A stretch of 64,000 bases of DNA, taken from NCBI RefSeq assembly GCF_014645535.1, contig NZ_BMLX01000003.1:463378-527377 (forward strand), read 5' to 3'. Position numbers and translations under genes: made by a program. Source of the DNA: Silvimonas iriomotensis (lineage in GTDB: Bacteria; Pseudomonadota; Gammaproteobacteria; Burkholderiales; Chitinibacteraceae). The notes under the pieces were generated by a model. The model made no database searches and was not told where the DNA came from. It was given only the letters and a program-made list of their open reading frames with translations. Shown piece by piece: positions 17,169-27,096 of the stretch; the stretch's first letter is position 1, and each line of letters starts with the position of its first letter.

Positions 17169-17704
17169 CTTCTTGTCATGTTGTCATGGTAGAGGCGCGC
17201 CGCGCGCTAGCAGTTTGGGGCGATTGCCGGTGCGTGCCGTGTCAGCGTGGCGTGCATGGGGCCGTGAGGCGGCTGACCCGCCGTGCCTTGGCAAATCGGC
17301 CTTGCTGGTTGGTTATGTCAGTTACGGCTGACAAACTGCGGCCAGAAAAACCGGGCTGAAAGCTTACGGCTGTCGGATGGCGATTGAAAAAGCGCGCGCC
17401 AGGGTCTGTTCTTGATGATGGTTTTTCTGGTTTCTTTCAGACACTTGGTGAACGAATTACGCGCCTGGCATTAAAAAATGCGCCTGTGCCTTGCTTTATC
17501 GACTTGCCTGTTTACTCTCATAACTAAGTGCCGGACAAAATTAAAAAACCATGATGCGCTGATCATCAATCGCCCGTTTTCTTACTGATTCTGAAATAAA
17601 AATGGATTTGGCAAGGGGCGCTTGAAGCGCAGTACATCATTTGCATTGCACCGCGGGGCGCATATTGCAGTTGGCGCCCGGTCTTGCCGGTAAAGGGGAG
17701 CGCA
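17169..17704. other. Intergenic region between the CAP lipoprotein and chemotaxis operon
   Basis: It must hold the divergent promoters. No open frame with a credible RBS was found. An AT-rich part lies at about 17470-17610. A GCCGGACA motif near 17530 resembles a sigma-28 -10 box but has no TAAA at the required distance. Confidence 0.5.
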
Positions 17705-18829
17705 GTGAAACAACAGCACATCGCCTGGGCGGTACTGGGGTTTTTCAATTTGCTGCTGGCCAGCGTGCTGGCGGGCACCTGGTGGTACGGCCTGATCCTG
17801 GGGCTGGTGGTGGCCGCAGTGGGCGCGTGGTTGCTACGGCAGCCTGGCCCGGCCACGGTCTCCGAAACTGTCCGCGTTCAGGACACGCCCGCCTTTGTTG
17901 AATCCACCGCCAGCAAATACGTCCGCCTGCCGGAACTGGTCACCGGGGTGGTGCCTTTGTGGGGCCGCAATATCGAGCTGGCGCGCACGCAAACCCGTGA
18001 AGCGGTCGATAACCTGGTGGTGCGCTTTGGCGGCATCAACCAGCAACTGGGCCAGGCCGTGGGTCTGGCGGCGTCGGGCTCCGGCAGCAACATGCTGCAC
18101 ATGATTGATGACTCCCGCACGCAACTGGACGGCATTATCGCCTCGCTCCAGGACGTGCTCAGCGCCCGCGAAACCCTCCTCAAGGAAATCGAAGGTCTGG
18201 GGCAGTTCAATGCCGAACTGCAACGCATGGCCGCCGATGTCGCCCACATTGCCGGGCAAACCAATCTGCTGGCGCTCAATGCCGCCATTGAAGCGGCCCG
18301 CGCCGGTGAAGCCGGGCGCGGCTTTGCCGTGGTGGCCGACGAAGTACGCAAGCTCTCCAACATGTCGGGCGAAACCGGCAAGCGCATTGCCACCAAGATC
18401 GAATCGATCAACCACACCATTGAATCTGCACTGCACGCCGCGAGCGATATCTCCAAAGAAGAAGCCCGCATGATCGAGCACAGCCAGGGCGTGATCAGCG
18501 GCGTGGTCGAGAACTTCCAGCAGGCGGCCAGCCAGCTCTCTGACACTGTGGGCCAACTGGAACAGGAAAGCCGCTCGGTCGAGCACGAGGTGCAGCAGGT
18601 GCTGGTCAACCTGCAATTCCAGGATCGCATCAGCCAGATTCTGGAACACGTGAAGCTGGATATGGAAAAGCTGGCGGGCTTGCTGGAATCGCGGCAGCCC
18701 TTGCCGGATGAACACACCTGGATGAGTGAACTGGAGCGCAGCTACACCACGCTGGAACAGCGCTACGCCCACCACGGCGAGAGCGCGACGCCCGCAGCGG
18801 CGCCCTCCGGCGGCATCGAGTTCTTCTGA
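17705..18829 (+). CDS. Short MCP-like signalling protein with CheZ-like C-terminal motif
   Basis: About 374 residues from GTG 17705, which has GGGGAG 4 nt upstream; no closer ATG exists. Two adjacent hydrophobic segments (about 5-45) form a membrane hairpin with almost no periplasmic loop and no HAMP domain. A chemoreceptor signalling tip follows ([20 protein letters not shown], then DEVRKL). After the tip the helix continues to [11 protein letters not shown], with Asp307 and Gln311 spaced like the catalytic Asp143 and Gln147 of CheZ (FQDLTGQVI). The tail ends GGIEFF. It heads the chemotaxis operon, which has no cheZ, cheC or cheX. It is a receptor-like protein that probably senses an internal cue; phosphatase activity is inferred from the motif only. 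Confidence 0.8.
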   Translation: MKQQHIAWAVLGFFNLLLASVLAGTWWYGLILGLVVAAVGAWLLRQPGPATVSETVRVQDTPAFVESTASKYVRLPELVTGVVPLWGRNIELARTQTREAVDNLVVRFGGINQQLGQAVGLAASGSGSNMLHMIDDSRTQLDGIIASLQDVLSARETLLKEIEGLGQFNAELQRMAADVAHIAGQTNLLALNAAIEAARAGEAGRGFAVVADEVRKLSNMSGETGKRIATKIESINHTIESALHAASDISKEEARMIEHSQGVISGVVENFQQAASQLSDTVGQLEQESRSVEHEVQQVLVNLQFQDRISQILEHVKLDMEKLAGLLESRQPLPDEHTWMSELERSYTTLEQRYAHHGESATPAAAPSGGIEFF

Positions 18830-18877
18830 AATCCGTTCTGAGCGTTTGCGGGCGTATGGCCCGACAAGGAGTGCTAC

Positions 18878-19246
18878 ATGGCAAAGACCATCCTGATTGT
18901 TGACGACTCGTTCAGCCTGCGCCAGACCCTGGGCATTGCGCTCAAAGGCGCCGGTTACGATGTGGTCGAAGCCGTGGATGGCAAGGATGCGCTGGCCAAA
19001 CTGGATGGCCGCAAGTTCAACCTGATCATCTCTGATGTGAACATGCCGAACATGGACGGCATCAGCTTTGTCAAGGCAGCCAAGCTGCTGCCCGCCTACA
19101 AGTTCACCCCCATCATCATGCTGACCACCGAAGGCGACGAAGCCAAGAAGGCCGAAGGACGCGCCGCCGGCGTACGGGCCTGGGTGATCAAACCGTTCCA
19201 GCCGCCGGTGCTGCTTGATGCCGTCGCCAAACTGATCATGGCCTGA
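18878..19246 (+). CDS. cheY: CheY-type single-domain response regulator
   Basis: The 122-residue receiver domain has Asp9-Asp10, phosphoacceptor Asp53, Thr83 and Lys105, all residues needed for phosphorylation. AAGGAG precedes the ATG. In the operon between an MCP-like protein and the STAS gene it is the expected phosphoacceptor of CheA and controls flagellar switching, or another output if the operon is non-flagellar. It lacks any output domain. Confidence 0.88.
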   Translation: MAKTILIVDDSFSLRQTLGIALKGAGYDVVEAVDGKDALAKLDGRKFNLIISDVNMPNMDGISFVKAAKLLPAYKFTPIIMLTTEGDEAKKAEGRAAGVRAWVIKPFQPPVLLDAVAKLIMA

Positions 19247-19259
19247 GAGGAACGCCAGC

Positions 19260-19595
19260 ATGAGCGAGCCCGATGACGACCTCCCGGCGGCCCCGCCGCC
19301 CGCCCTGCACAAGCTGGGCGGCGATATCACCATTTTCCGGGCCAATGAACTGAAAGACGACCTGATGCAGGCGCTGGCCGTGGCTGATCAGCACCTGGAT
19401 CTGGACCTGTCTGACGTGCAGGAGATCGACACCGCCGGCGTGCAGTTGCTGCTTTCTGCCCAGCAAGAAGCCGCGGCGCAGAACAAGCCGCTGCGCTGCC
19501 ATCACCCCAGCCCGCAACTGGTGGCCGTGCTGGCGCTGCTCAACCTCACCGGGCGCTTGCTGGACGCGCCTGCCACCAGCGAAGCCGGAGGCTGA
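19260..19595 (+). CDS. STAS-domain protein (anti-sigma-factor-antagonist-like)
   Basis: The 111-residue protein has a Pro/Ala-rich N-terminus and a STAS fold similar to SpoIIAA or MlaB. The phosphorylation loop reads EIDTAGVQLL, so the usual phosphorylatable Ser is replaced by Thr-Ala in the loop. It ends one nucleotide before cheA, implying translational coupling. STAS genes recur in chemotaxis operons of many Proteobacteria, but their role there is unclear; a scaffold or partner-switch input is possible. No RsbW-type kinase gene is nearby. Confidence 0.8.
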   Translation: MSEPDDDLPAAPPPALHKLGGDITIFRANELKDDLMQALAVADQHLDLDLSDVQEIDTAGVQLLLSAQQEAAAQNKPLRCHHPSPQLVAVLALLNLTGRLLDAPATSEAGG

Positions 19596-19596
19596 C

Positions 19597-21786
19597 ATGG
19601 ATATGGACATGGCCCGTGACGCGCTGGTGCAAGAAGCGCGTGAGCTGTTAAGCGCCATGGAAGCGGCGCTGCTGCAGATCGAGTCTTCCGGCGTGGATAG
19701 CGAGGCGATCAACGCCATTTTCCGCGCGGCCCATACCATCAAGGGATCGGCCGGGCTGTTTGCCTTCAACCGCATCGTCAGCTTCACGCACATTGTGGAA
19801 AGCGTGCTGGACCGCGTGCGCAACGGCGTGCTGCCGATTGACGATGCCATGCTGTCCTTGCTGCTGAACTGTGGCGACTACATTGCGCAACTGGTGGATG
19901 CCATTGCCGCGCGGCTGGAAGAAGTCGAGCCTGATCCGGCCCGGCGCGCCGAACTGGAAGCGCAGCTAAACCTGCTGCTGGATGAACACGACCGCGCGCC
20001 CGCCCACCCCAGTGCACCGGCGCCGGCACCCGCAGCGCCAGTCAGTGCCGAACCTGTCGCCAGCGCAGACCCGGTGGCCAGCCCGTACTGGCATTTGTCG
20101 CTGCGGTTTTCGCCCGACGTTCTGCGTATGGGGCTTGATCCGCTTTCGTTTCTGCAATACCTGGGCAATGTCGGCACCTTGCTCAACCTGCAGACCTTGC
20201 CGGAAGGGCTGCCACCCTTGGCACAACTGGACCCGGAGCAAGCCTGGATCGGCTTTGAACTGGATCTGCAATCTGAAGAAGACCGCGCCGCGATTGATGG
20301 CGTGTTCGATTTCATCCGCGATGACGCCAGCATTCTGGTCCTGCCGCCGCACGCCGCCATGGCCGAATACCGCGCCTTGCTGGCGGCGCGCAATGACCCG
20401 CCAATGCTGGCCGCGCTACTGGCACAGGGCACGCTGACCGCCGATGAAGCCGCGCGCGCCTTGCTGCCAGAACAAGCCACGGTGGAATCCGTGCCCGTCA
20501 TCACGCCGGCAGCCGCGGTTGAACCCGCCATCAAGGCACCGGCCAATACGGCCCGCGGTGGTGATGAAAAGAAAGGCGGCTACGAGCAGAAATTCATCAA
20601 GATCGAGGTCTCCAAACTGGATCAGCTGATTGATCTGGTGGGCGAACTGGTGATTGCCGGCGCGGGCGCCAGCCTGATCGCCAACCGCCGCAAGGATTCG
20701 CAGTTTGAAGAAGCCGTGCAGTCGATTGCCGAACTGGTCGAACACATCCGCGATGCTGCGCTGAACCTGCGCATGGTGCCGATCGGTGAAGTGTTCCAGC
20801 GCTTTCCGCGCGTGGTGCGCGACATCAGCCACGAACTGGGCAAAGAGATTGATCTGGTGGTGACGGGGGCCGATACCGAACTCGACAAAAGCATGGTCGA
20901 GCGTTTGTCTGATCCGCTGATGCACATTGTGCGCAATGCCATGGACCACGGCATTGAGGCGACCGATGCGCGCCTGGCCGCAGGCAAGCCCGTGGCCGGG
21001 ACGCTGCGGCTTAATGCCTATCACGAATCGGGCAGCATCGTGATTGAGGTCTCTGACGACGGCCGCGGCCTGAACAAGACCCGTATTCTGGCCAAGGCCG
21101 TTGAACGGGGTCTGGTCACCGCCGACCAGCCCCTGACCGAGCGCGAAGTCTTCCGGCTGATTTTCGAGCCGGGGTTTTCCACGGCCGAGCAGATCACCAA
21201 CCTGTCCGGCCGCGGCGTGGGCATGGACGTGGTCAAAAAGAATATCGAGTCTTTGCGCGGCGAGGTCGAGATCGTCAGCACCGAGGGGGCCGGCACCACC
21301 GTGCGCATCCGCTTGCCGCTGACGCTGGCGATTATCGACGGCTTCCAGGTCATGGTGAACGAGTCGGTGTTCGTGATCCCGCTTGATCTGGTGATCGAGT
21401 GTATTGATCTGGCCGGCCTCGATGGCCATCACGACATTGTGAAACTGCGCGGCGAGCCGCTGCCCTTTATCCGCCTGCGCGAGTTGTTTGAACTGCCGGC
21501 GCTGGAACACGGGCGCGAAAGTCTGGTGGTGGTGCAGTTTGGCCAGCAACGCGCCGGCCTGGTGGTTGACCGGTTGCTGGGCGAGTTCCAGGCCGTGATC
21601 AAACCGCTGGGCGAACTGTTTTCCCGTATCAAAAGTATCAGTGGCTCCACCATTCTGGGCGACGGCAGGGTGGCGCTGATTCTGGATGTCGCCAATCTGG
21701 TGCATCAGGCCGTGCAGCAACAGGCCGCACCGCAAAACAGCAAGGCCGGCACCGGTCTTGTTTCACCACAAAAAAGCAATGGATGA
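19597..21786 (+). CDS. cheA: Chemotaxis histidine kinase CheA
   Basis: The 729-residue protein has an Hpt domain with phosphorylated His46 (AHTIKGSAG), a Pro/Ala linker, and an intermediate domain (about 165-290) rich in WHLSLRFSPDV and WIGFELDLQ strands that probably replaces the classical P2 CheY-docking domain. A dimerisation helix pair (starting about 330), HATPase boxes (HIVRNAMDHGIE, GRGVGMDVV) and a C-terminal CheW-like domain follow. It phosphorylates CheY and CheB. It begins 1 nt after the STAS gene and is followed by an MCP gene. Confidence 0.95.
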   Translation: MDMDMARDALVQEARELLSAMEAALLQIESSGVDSEAINAIFRAAHTIKGSAGLFAFNRIVSFTHIVESVLDRVRNGVLPIDDAMLSLLLNCGDYIAQLVDAIAARLEEVEPDPARRAELEAQLNLLLDEHDRAPAHPSAPAPAPAAPVSAEPVASADPVASPYWHLSLRFSPDVLRMGLDPLSFLQYLGNVGTLLNLQTLPEGLPPLAQLDPEQAWIGFELDLQSEEDRAAIDGVFDFIRDDASILVLPPHAAMAEYRALLAARNDPPMLAALLAQGTLTADEAARALLPEQATVESVPVITPAAAVEPAIKAPANTARGGDEKKGGYEQKFIKIEVSKLDQLIDLVGELVIAGAGASLIANRRKDSQFEEAVQSIAELVEHIRDAALNLRMVPIGEVFQRFPRVVRDISHELGKEIDLVVTGADTELDKSMVERLSDPLMHIVRNAMDHGIEATDARLAAGKPVAGTLRLNAYHESGSIVIEVSDDGRGLNKTRILAKAVERGLVTADQPLTEREVFRLIFEPGFSTAEQITNLSGRGVGMDVVKKNIESLRGEVEIVSTEGAGTTVRIRLPLTLAIIDGFQVMVNESVFVIPLDLVIECIDLAGLDGHHDIVKLRGEPLPFIRLRELFELPALEHGRESLVVVQFGQQRAGLVVDRLLGEFQAVIKPLGELFSRIKSISGSTILGDGRVALILDVANLVHQAVQQQAAPQNSKAGTGLVSPQKSNG

Positions 21787-21801
21787 TGCAGGAGCAAACC
21801 A

Positions 21802-23418
21802 ATGAACGCGTTTAATCAGATGCGGCTGGGCACCAAGCTCCTGGCCGGATTTATTGTCGTGGCCATGTTCACTTTGCTGATCGGCGTGTTTGCGCTGATC
21901 AATATCAGCCGTGTGGGCGCGGCCGGAACGGCGATCTACACCGAAAACCTGCTGGCGATTGCCAATCAGGCGCGGGCGTCGATCGCGCTGGGGGCGGTTT
22001 CGCGCACGCTGGTGCGCGCCATGACGCAGACCGAAAAGCCCGATGACATGCGCGGCACGCTCAGCCGTCTGCAAGGTTATGTGGACATGTACAACAAGTA
22101 CTGGCCGCTTTACATCCAGACCGCGCCCAGCGAAAACGAATCGCGCCTCAGAGAACAGATCAAACCGCTGATTGCCGATTTTCTGGTCAACTCGGACAAA
22201 GCGTTGCACCTGCTCTCTGACGGGCATGTCGATGACGCCCGCCCGCTCATCAACAATGATCTGCGCACGCAATACAACAAGATCGACAGCCTGATGTCCG
22301 ACATTGCCGAGGACAACATCAAGCAGGCCGATCAGGCCAACGCCTCCAACGAGGCCATGGTGGCCAATGTGCGCAATGTCACCATCGTCATCGTGATCGT
22401 CGCGTTCTTGCTGTCGATTGTCATGGGGATCTTGCTGGCCCGCATGGTCACGAAGCAGGTGGGTGGCGAGCCGGCGGAAGCGGTCGATATCCTGCAGCGC
22501 GTGGCCGATGGTGACCTGACCGTGCGCATCAACGTGCGCCCCGGCGATCGCACTTCCATGCTCTACAGCATTGACCAGATGGTGCAAAAACTTACCGGCG
22601 TGATGACGGATGTCTCCAGTTCGGCCAGCGCGCTGGCGTCGGCCTCGGAAGAAATCTCGGCCTCGGCCCAGGCCTTGAGCCAGAACGCATCTGAACAAGC
22701 CGCCAATGTCGAAGAAACCAGCGCCGCGGTGGAAGAAATCACCTCGACCGTATCGCAGAACTCGGAAAACGCCCGCGTGACCGATGGCATGGCAACCAAA
22801 TCTGCCTCTGATGCCGGCGAAGGCGGCGACGCCGTGAAGCAGACCGTGCAGGCCATGCAACAGATTGCCGGCAAGATCGGCATCATCGACGACATTGCCT
22901 ACCAGACCAACCTGCTGGCACTGAACGCAGCCATTGAAGCGGCCCGCGCCGGTGAGCATGGCAAGGGCTTTGCGGTGGTGGCGGCCGAAGTGCGCAAGCT
23001 GGCCGAACGCTCGCAAGTGGCCGCGCAAGAGATCAGCTCGGTGGCCGCCAACAGCGTGATGATGGCCGAACGCGCCGGCAGTTTGCTTGACCAGATGGTG
23101 CCGGCCATCCGCAAAACCGCGGATCTGGTGCAAGAGATCTCTGCTGCCTCCCGCGAGCAGGCCAGCGGGCTGGACCAGATCAACACCGCGGTATCGCAAC
23201 TGGCGCAGACCACGCAGATGAATGCCTCGGCCTCGGAACAGTTGTCGTCTACCTCTGAAGAAATGAGTGCCCAGGCCATCCAGCTGCAAGAACTGATCCG
23301 CTTTTTCAGGGTGGATGAAGGCGGTTCACGCCCGGCCGCGCGACGTGCCGGCGCTGGTGCGCGCAGTGCGGCCCGTGGTGGCGAAGCGGTGGATGAATCC
23401 GCCTTTACCCGGTTTTGA
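21802..23418 (+). CDS. Methyl-accepting chemotaxis protein with four-helix-bundle sensor
   Basis: The 538-residue receptor has TM1 at about 12-35, a periplasmic helical ligand domain of the 4HB_MCP type (about 36-188), TM2 at about 189-211, HAMP, and a cytoplasmic signalling domain with the tip [24 protein letters not shown] lies upstream of the ATG. The C-terminal tail is Ala/Arg-rich and ends ESAFTRF, which is not the classical NWETF-type CheR tether. Its ligand is unknown. It lies inside the che operon between cheA and cheW, so it is probably the founding receptor of this signalling array. Confidence 0.92.
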   Translation: MNAFNQMRLGTKLLAGFIVVAMFTLLIGVFALINISRVGAAGTAIYTENLLAIANQARASIALGAVSRTLVRAMTQTEKPDDMRGTLSRLQGYVDMYNKYWPLYIQTAPSENESRLREQIKPLIADFLVNSDKALHLLSDGHVDDARPLINNDLRTQYNKIDSLMSDIAEDNIKQADQANASNEAMVANVRNVTIVIVIVAFLLSIVMGILLARMVTKQVGGEPAEAVDILQRVADGDLTVRINVRPGDRTSMLYSIDQMVQKLTGVMTDVSSSASALASASEEISASAQALSQNASEQAANVEETSAAVEEITSTVSQNSENARVTDGMATKSASDAGEGGDAVKQTVQAMQQIAGKIGIIDDIAYQTNLLALNAAIEAARAGEHGKGFAVVAAEVRKLAERSQVAAQEISSVAANSVMMAERAGSLLDQMVPAIRKTADLVQEISAASREQASGLDQINTAVSQLAQTTQMNASASEQLSSTSEEMSAQAIQLQELIRFFRVDEGGSRPAARRAGAGARSAARGGEAVDESAFTRF

Positions 23419-23430
23419 TGGAGTACGCGC

Positions 23431-23961
23431 ATGACCAGCCCCGCCCCGGTGACCCGCACCGGCACGGCAGCGGCTGCAGCAGACGCCGTGCAGTACCTGA
23501 CGTTTTCTCTGGACGGCGAACTGTTTGCGGTGCCGATTGAGCATATCCGCGAAATCATCGAGTTCGGCGGGCTGACCGCCGTGCCGCTGACCCCGACGTT
23601 TTTGCGCGGTGTGATCAATCTGCGTGGCGCCGTCGTACCGGTGGTCGACCTGGCTGCGCGCTTCGGCCGCAGCGGGACGACCATAGGCAAACGCACCTGC
23701 ATTGTGATTCTGGAAGTCGAAGCGGCCTCACGCACGCTGCCGGTGGGCGTGCTGGTCGATACCGTCAACGAAGTGCTGTCTACCGATCGCAGCCAGATCG
23801 AGCCCCGCCCGCCGTTTGGCGCGCGCCTGAGAGCCGATTTCATTTGCGGCATGTTCAGCCAGGGCGAGCGTTTTGTGATCGTGCTGGATATCCAGCAAGT
23901 GCTCTCGGTAGAAGAAATGGCCGGCCTGATTGGTCTGGCCCTGGAAGAACATGCGGCCTGA
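23431..23961 (+). CDS. cheW: Chemotaxis coupling protein CheW (first copy)
   Basis: A 176-residue CheW-like domain containing FAVPIEHIREIIEFGGLT, FLRGVINLRGAVVPVVDL and GVLVDTVNEV, the elements that bridge receptors and CheA. It is closely similar over its whole length to the next gene, indicating tandem duplication. It begins 13 nt after the MCP stop. Confidence 0.93.
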   Translation: MTSPAPVTRTGTAAAAADAVQYLTFSLDGELFAVPIEHIREIIEFGGLTAVPLTPTFLRGVINLRGAVVPVVDLAARFGRSGTTIGKRTCIVILEVEAASRTLPVGVLVDTVNEVLSTDRSQIEPRPPFGARLRADFICGMFSQGERFVIVLDIQQVLSVEEMAGLIGLALEEHAA

Positions 23962-24015
23962 GCGCCCGATAATCATGCGTGACTTCGCTTGTGCGAAGCA
24001 CACCAGGAGGTCGTC

Positions 24016-24573
24016 ATGACCAGCAGCATTGCGCCCGCCATGCAGGGTGCGGGCCCGGCCCTGAGCCAGCAGTTTCTGACCTTTTCGCTGGCCAGCGAGT
24101 TGTTTGCCATTCCTATCGACCATATCCGCGAAATCATCGAATTTGGCGGCCTGACAGAAATCCCCCTGATGCCGGTGTTCCTGCGCGGCGTCATCAATTT
24201 GCGTGGCGCCGTGGTGCCGGTGATTGATCTGGCCGCACGCTTTGGCCGCGCTGCCACGGTGGTGGGCCGCCGGACCTGCGTGGTGATTCTGGAAGTGGAA
24301 CAAGACGGACACGTATTGCCGTTGGGGGTGCTGGTGGATGCCGTGAACGAAGTCATCACGGTGGAGGCCGACCAGATTGAACCCACGCCGGAATTTGGCG
24401 CCCGCCTGCGGGCCGAATTCATCCTGGGCATGTTGCGGTTGTCCGAGCGCTTTGTGATCGCGCTGGATATCCAGCAAGTACTGTCGGTGGATGAAATGAC
24501 CCAACTGGCAGCAAGCGAAGCGCTGTCGCCCGAAGACGCCGCCGTGCTGGCTGTCACCGACCAGGGCTTTTGA
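24016..24573 (+). CDS. cheW: Chemotaxis coupling protein CheW (second copy)
   Basis: The 185-residue CheW domain has the same landmark segments as the first copy (FAIPIDHIREIIEFGGL, FLRGVINLRGAVVPVIDL). ATG 24016 is chosen for AGGAGG at 24005-24010, although the frame opens earlier. A small hairpin (CTTCGC-TTGT-GCGAAG, 23983-23998) lies just before the RBS and could tune translation relative to the first copy. The tail after about residue 160 is longer and unlike copy 1, so functional divergence (for example receptor preference) is possible. Confidence 0.93.
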   Translation: MTSSIAPAMQGAGPALSQQFLTFSLASELFAIPIDHIREIIEFGGLTEIPLMPVFLRGVINLRGAVVPVIDLAARFGRAATVVGRRTCVVILEVEQDGHVLPLGVLVDAVNEVITVEADQIEPTPEFGARLRAEFILGMLRLSERFVIALDIQQVLSVDEMTQLAASEALSPEDAAVLAVTDQGF

Positions 24574-24594
24574 GCGGCAGACCGGATAACCATC

Positions 24595-25422
24595 ATGGCT
24601 GGAACCCGCACCACCGCGCCGCCCCCTGTCAGCAACGAAGAAATGCGGCTGTTTCAGCGCCTGTTTTACCAGCAGATCGGCATGCATCTGCCTGAATCCA
24701 AGCGCGCGCTCCTGTCCAGCCGTCTGTCACGGCGGCTGGTGGCGTTGGGTTTGCCCAATTTCCGGGCCTACCATGATCTGATCGCCTCACCCAGCGCGCG
24801 TGATGAACGCCAGCGTGCCATCGACCTGATCACGACCAACGAGACGTTCTTTTTTCGCGAGATCGGCCACTTTGCGTTTCTGAGCCAGAAGGTGCTGCCG
24901 CTGTTTAACCGGTCCGAGACCTTGCGCATCTGGAGTGCGGCCAGTTCGACCGGCGAAGAAGCGTATTCCATTGCCATGCTGCTGGATAACGAGCGGCCGG
25001 ATGCGCCGTGGGAGATTGTCGGCTCGGACATCAGCCAGCGGGTGCTGGAGTCGGCCCGGCGCGGCATGTACCCCATGGTGCGTGGCGAGAATATTTCTCC
25101 GGCCGACCTGAAAAAGCATTGCCTGCGCGGAACGGGCGAGTACGAAGGCCAGTTCCTGGTGGGCAAACACCTGCGGGAGCGGGTGGAATTCACGCAGATG
25201 AACCTCACCGCCTTGCCGGCGCGGCTCAAGCCGTTTGATGTGGTGTTCCTGCGCAATGTGATCATTTATTTCGATGCGCCCACCAAGGCCAAAGTGCTGG
25301 CCAACGTGACGCATTTTGTGAAACCGGGCGGGTATTTGCTGGTCGGGCACTCCGAGTCTTTGCACGGCATCCAGCTGCCTTTGCAGATGATCTCGCCCTC
25401 TGTTTATCGCAAGGTTGGCTAA
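24595..25422 (+). CDS. cheR: Chemoreceptor glutamate methyltransferase CheR
   Basis: The 275-residue protein has the N-terminal helical domain followed by the SAM-binding domain: RIWSAASSTGEEAYSIAM, IVGSDISQRVL and DVVFLRNVIIYFD. It methylates receptor glutamates using SAM for adaptation. No TPR extension is present, and no classical receptor-tether pentapeptide was seen in the neighbouring MCP. It is directly followed by cheD with essentially no gap. Confidence 0.94.
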   Translation: MAGTRTTAPPPVSNEEMRLFQRLFYQQIGMHLPESKRALLSSRLSRRLVALGLPNFRAYHDLIASPSARDERQRAIDLITTNETFFFREIGHFAFLSQKVLPLFNRSETLRIWSAASSTGEEAYSIAMLLDNERPDAPWEIVGSDISQRVLESARRGMYPMVRGENISPADLKKHCLRGTGEYEGQFLVGKHLRERVEFTQMNLTALPARLKPFDVVFLRNVIIYFDAPTKAKVLANVTHFVKPGGYLLVGHSESLHGIQLPLQMISPSVYRKVG

Positions 25423-25423
25423 G

Positions 25424-25948
25424 TTGTCAGAACGCGTATTTGTGAATCCGGGAGAAATCTACTTCGGTCAGGGGAACGAGCGCATCGAAACCCTGCTGGG
25501 CTCGTGTGTGGCCATTACCTTCTGGCACCCGGCGCGGCACGTGGGCGGCATGTGTCATTTTCTGCTGCCCAACCGCGTGCACGGCAAGGTGCCGGTGTAC
25601 ACGGGCGATGGCCGCTATGGCGATGAAGCGCTGCAATACATGATTGAAGAAGTGGCCGCACGGCGCACGCGGCTGCAGGACTATCAGGTCAAGGTCTTTG
25701 GCGGCGGGCGGATTTTTGCCAATGAGCGTTCCGGTACGACGATCGGCGAATCCAATGTGCGCTTTGCCTTGTCTGCACTGCATGAGATCGAATTACCCGT
25801 GGCCGGCCAGGACGTGGCGGGCGAGGGCTACCGTTATCTGCGTTTTGATCTGACAACGGGAGATGTCTGGGTTCGTCGTGGTCGCGGCTTGCCGGCCACG
25901 GCCACACCCAAAAAGCGCGAACCGGTCAAACCCGCAGGAGGCCTGTGA
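25424..25948 (+). CDS. cheD: Chemoreceptor glutamine deamidase CheD
   Basis: About 174 residues with the CheD active site: Cys in [10 protein letters not shown], His in [10 protein letters not shown], and KVFGGGRIF. It deamidates receptor glutamines. No ATG exists near the N-terminus. TTG 25424 is one base past the cheR stop with AAGG 9 nt upstream; TTG 25415 is an alternative overlapping cheR. The basic, proline-containing tail ([13 protein letters not shown]) is short. No cheC partner is visible. Confidence 0.9.
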   Translation: MSERVFVNPGEIYFGQGNERIETLLGSCVAITFWHPARHVGGMCHFLLPNRVHGKVPVYTGDGRYGDEALQYMIEEVAARRTRLQDYQVKVFGGGRIFANERSGTTIGESNVRFALSALHEIELPVAGQDVAGEGYRYLRFDLTTGDVWVRRGRGLPATATPKKREPVKPAGGL

Positions 25949-25949
25949 G

Positions 25950-27095
25950 ATGACGATCAAGGTGATGATTGTGGACGACTCATCCATCATGCGCCAGGTG
26001 GTGCAGGAGGTCTTGTCCAAACATCCGGATATCGAAGTGATTGGCGCTGCGCCAGATCCTTTGTTTGCCATGACGCGCATGAAGCTCAAGTGGCCGGATG
26101 TGTTGTTGCTGGATATCGAAATGCCGCGCATGGATGGCATCACCTTCCTCAAACAGATCATGGCCGAGCACCCGACGCCGGTGGTGATCTGTTCTACGCT
26201 CACGCAAAAAGGCGCGGATATCACCATGGAAGCGCTGGCCGCCGGCGCGGTCAGTGTCATCACCAAACCCACGCTGGGCCTGCGCGACTTTCTGCAAGAC
26301 AGCTCCAATGATCTGGTGAGCGCCATCCGCGCTGCCGCCCGGGCGCGCGTGTCCAACCTGCGCACGCTGACCTCGCGGCCGGTCACGCCTTCATCGGGTG
26401 GGGCGTCTTCTTATGCCGGAAGTAGCGGAGGCTCTACCGCCGCCAGCGTGCGTGAACGCATGGAAGGCGGCAAACAGTCGGCCGACGTGATCCTGAACGC
26501 GCCGACCGGCAACGCGTTTCTGCCCACGACCGAGAAAATCGTCGCGCTGGGCACCTCCACCGGCGGCACCCAGGCGCTGGAAGTCATCCTGACCGCGCTG
26601 CCGCGCACGATTCCGGGCGTGGTGGTGGTGCAGCACATGCCAGAGAAATTCACCAAAAGTTTTGCCGATCGCCTCAACAACATGTGTGAGGTCGATGTGA
26701 TGGAAGCCAGCCACAACGACCGGATTGTCCCGGGCCGCGTGCTGATTGCGCCGGGTGGCAAGCATATGGTGGTCAAGCGCAGCGGCGCGCAGTATCACGT
26801 CGATGTGGTGGACGGCCCGCTGGTCAGCCGCCACCGCCCCAGCGTGGATGTGTTGTTCCGTTCTGTGGCCAAGGCGGCCGGGCGCAACGCCGTGGGTTTC
26901 ATCATGACCGGCATGGGCGACGATGGCGCGCAGGGCCTGAAAGAAATGCACGACACCGGCGCCACCACCTACGCCCAGGACGAAGCCAGTTGCGTGGTGT
27001 TCGGCATGCCCAAAGAGGCCATTGAACTGGGCGGCGTGGATGAAGTGATCGGGCTGGACCGCATTGCCGGATTGATCCAGCGGGTAGGCAAGTAG
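25950..27095 (+). CDS. cheB: Chemotaxis methylesterase/response regulator CheB
   Basis: The 381-residue protein has a receiver domain with phosphoacceptor Asp55, a linker of about 60 residues rich in Ser/Gly, and a methylesterase domain with nucleophile Ser203 in [11 protein letters not shown], His in VVQHMPEKF and Asp in [10 protein letters not shown]. It removes receptor methyl groups upon phosphorylation by CheA. ATG 25950 has GGAGG upstream; a longer frame from 25863 is rejected because it overlaps cheD. Confidence 0.95.
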   Translation: MTIKVMIVDDSSIMRQVVQEVLSKHPDIEVIGAAPDPLFAMTRMKLKWPDVLLLDIEMPRMDGITFLKQIMAEHPTPVVICSTLTQKGADITMEALAAGAVSVITKPTLGLRDFLQDSSNDLVSAIRAAARARVSNLRTLTSRPVTPSSGGASSYAGSSGGSTAASVRERMEGGKQSADVILNAPTGNAFLPTTEKIVALGTSTGGTQALEVILTALPRTIPGVVVVQHMPEKFTKSFADRLNNMCEVDVMEASHNDRIVPGRVLIAPGGKHMVVKRSGAQYHVDVVDGPLVSRHRPSVDVLFRSVAKAAGRNAVGFIMTGMGDDGAQGLKEMHDTGATTYAQDEASCVVFGMPKEAIELGGVDEVIGLDRIAGLIQRVGK

Positions 27096-27096
27096 G

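Noticed and set aside
17500-17545. Sigma-28 promoter for the che operon (GCCGGACA near 17530)
   Set aside because: The -10 match is poor and the sequence at the -35 position is TTTA, not TAAA.
25863-25949. Longer cheB starting inside cheD
   Set aside because: ATG 25950 has GGAGG upstream and begins the receiver domain as in the family. The extra residues overlap cheD and have no domain character.
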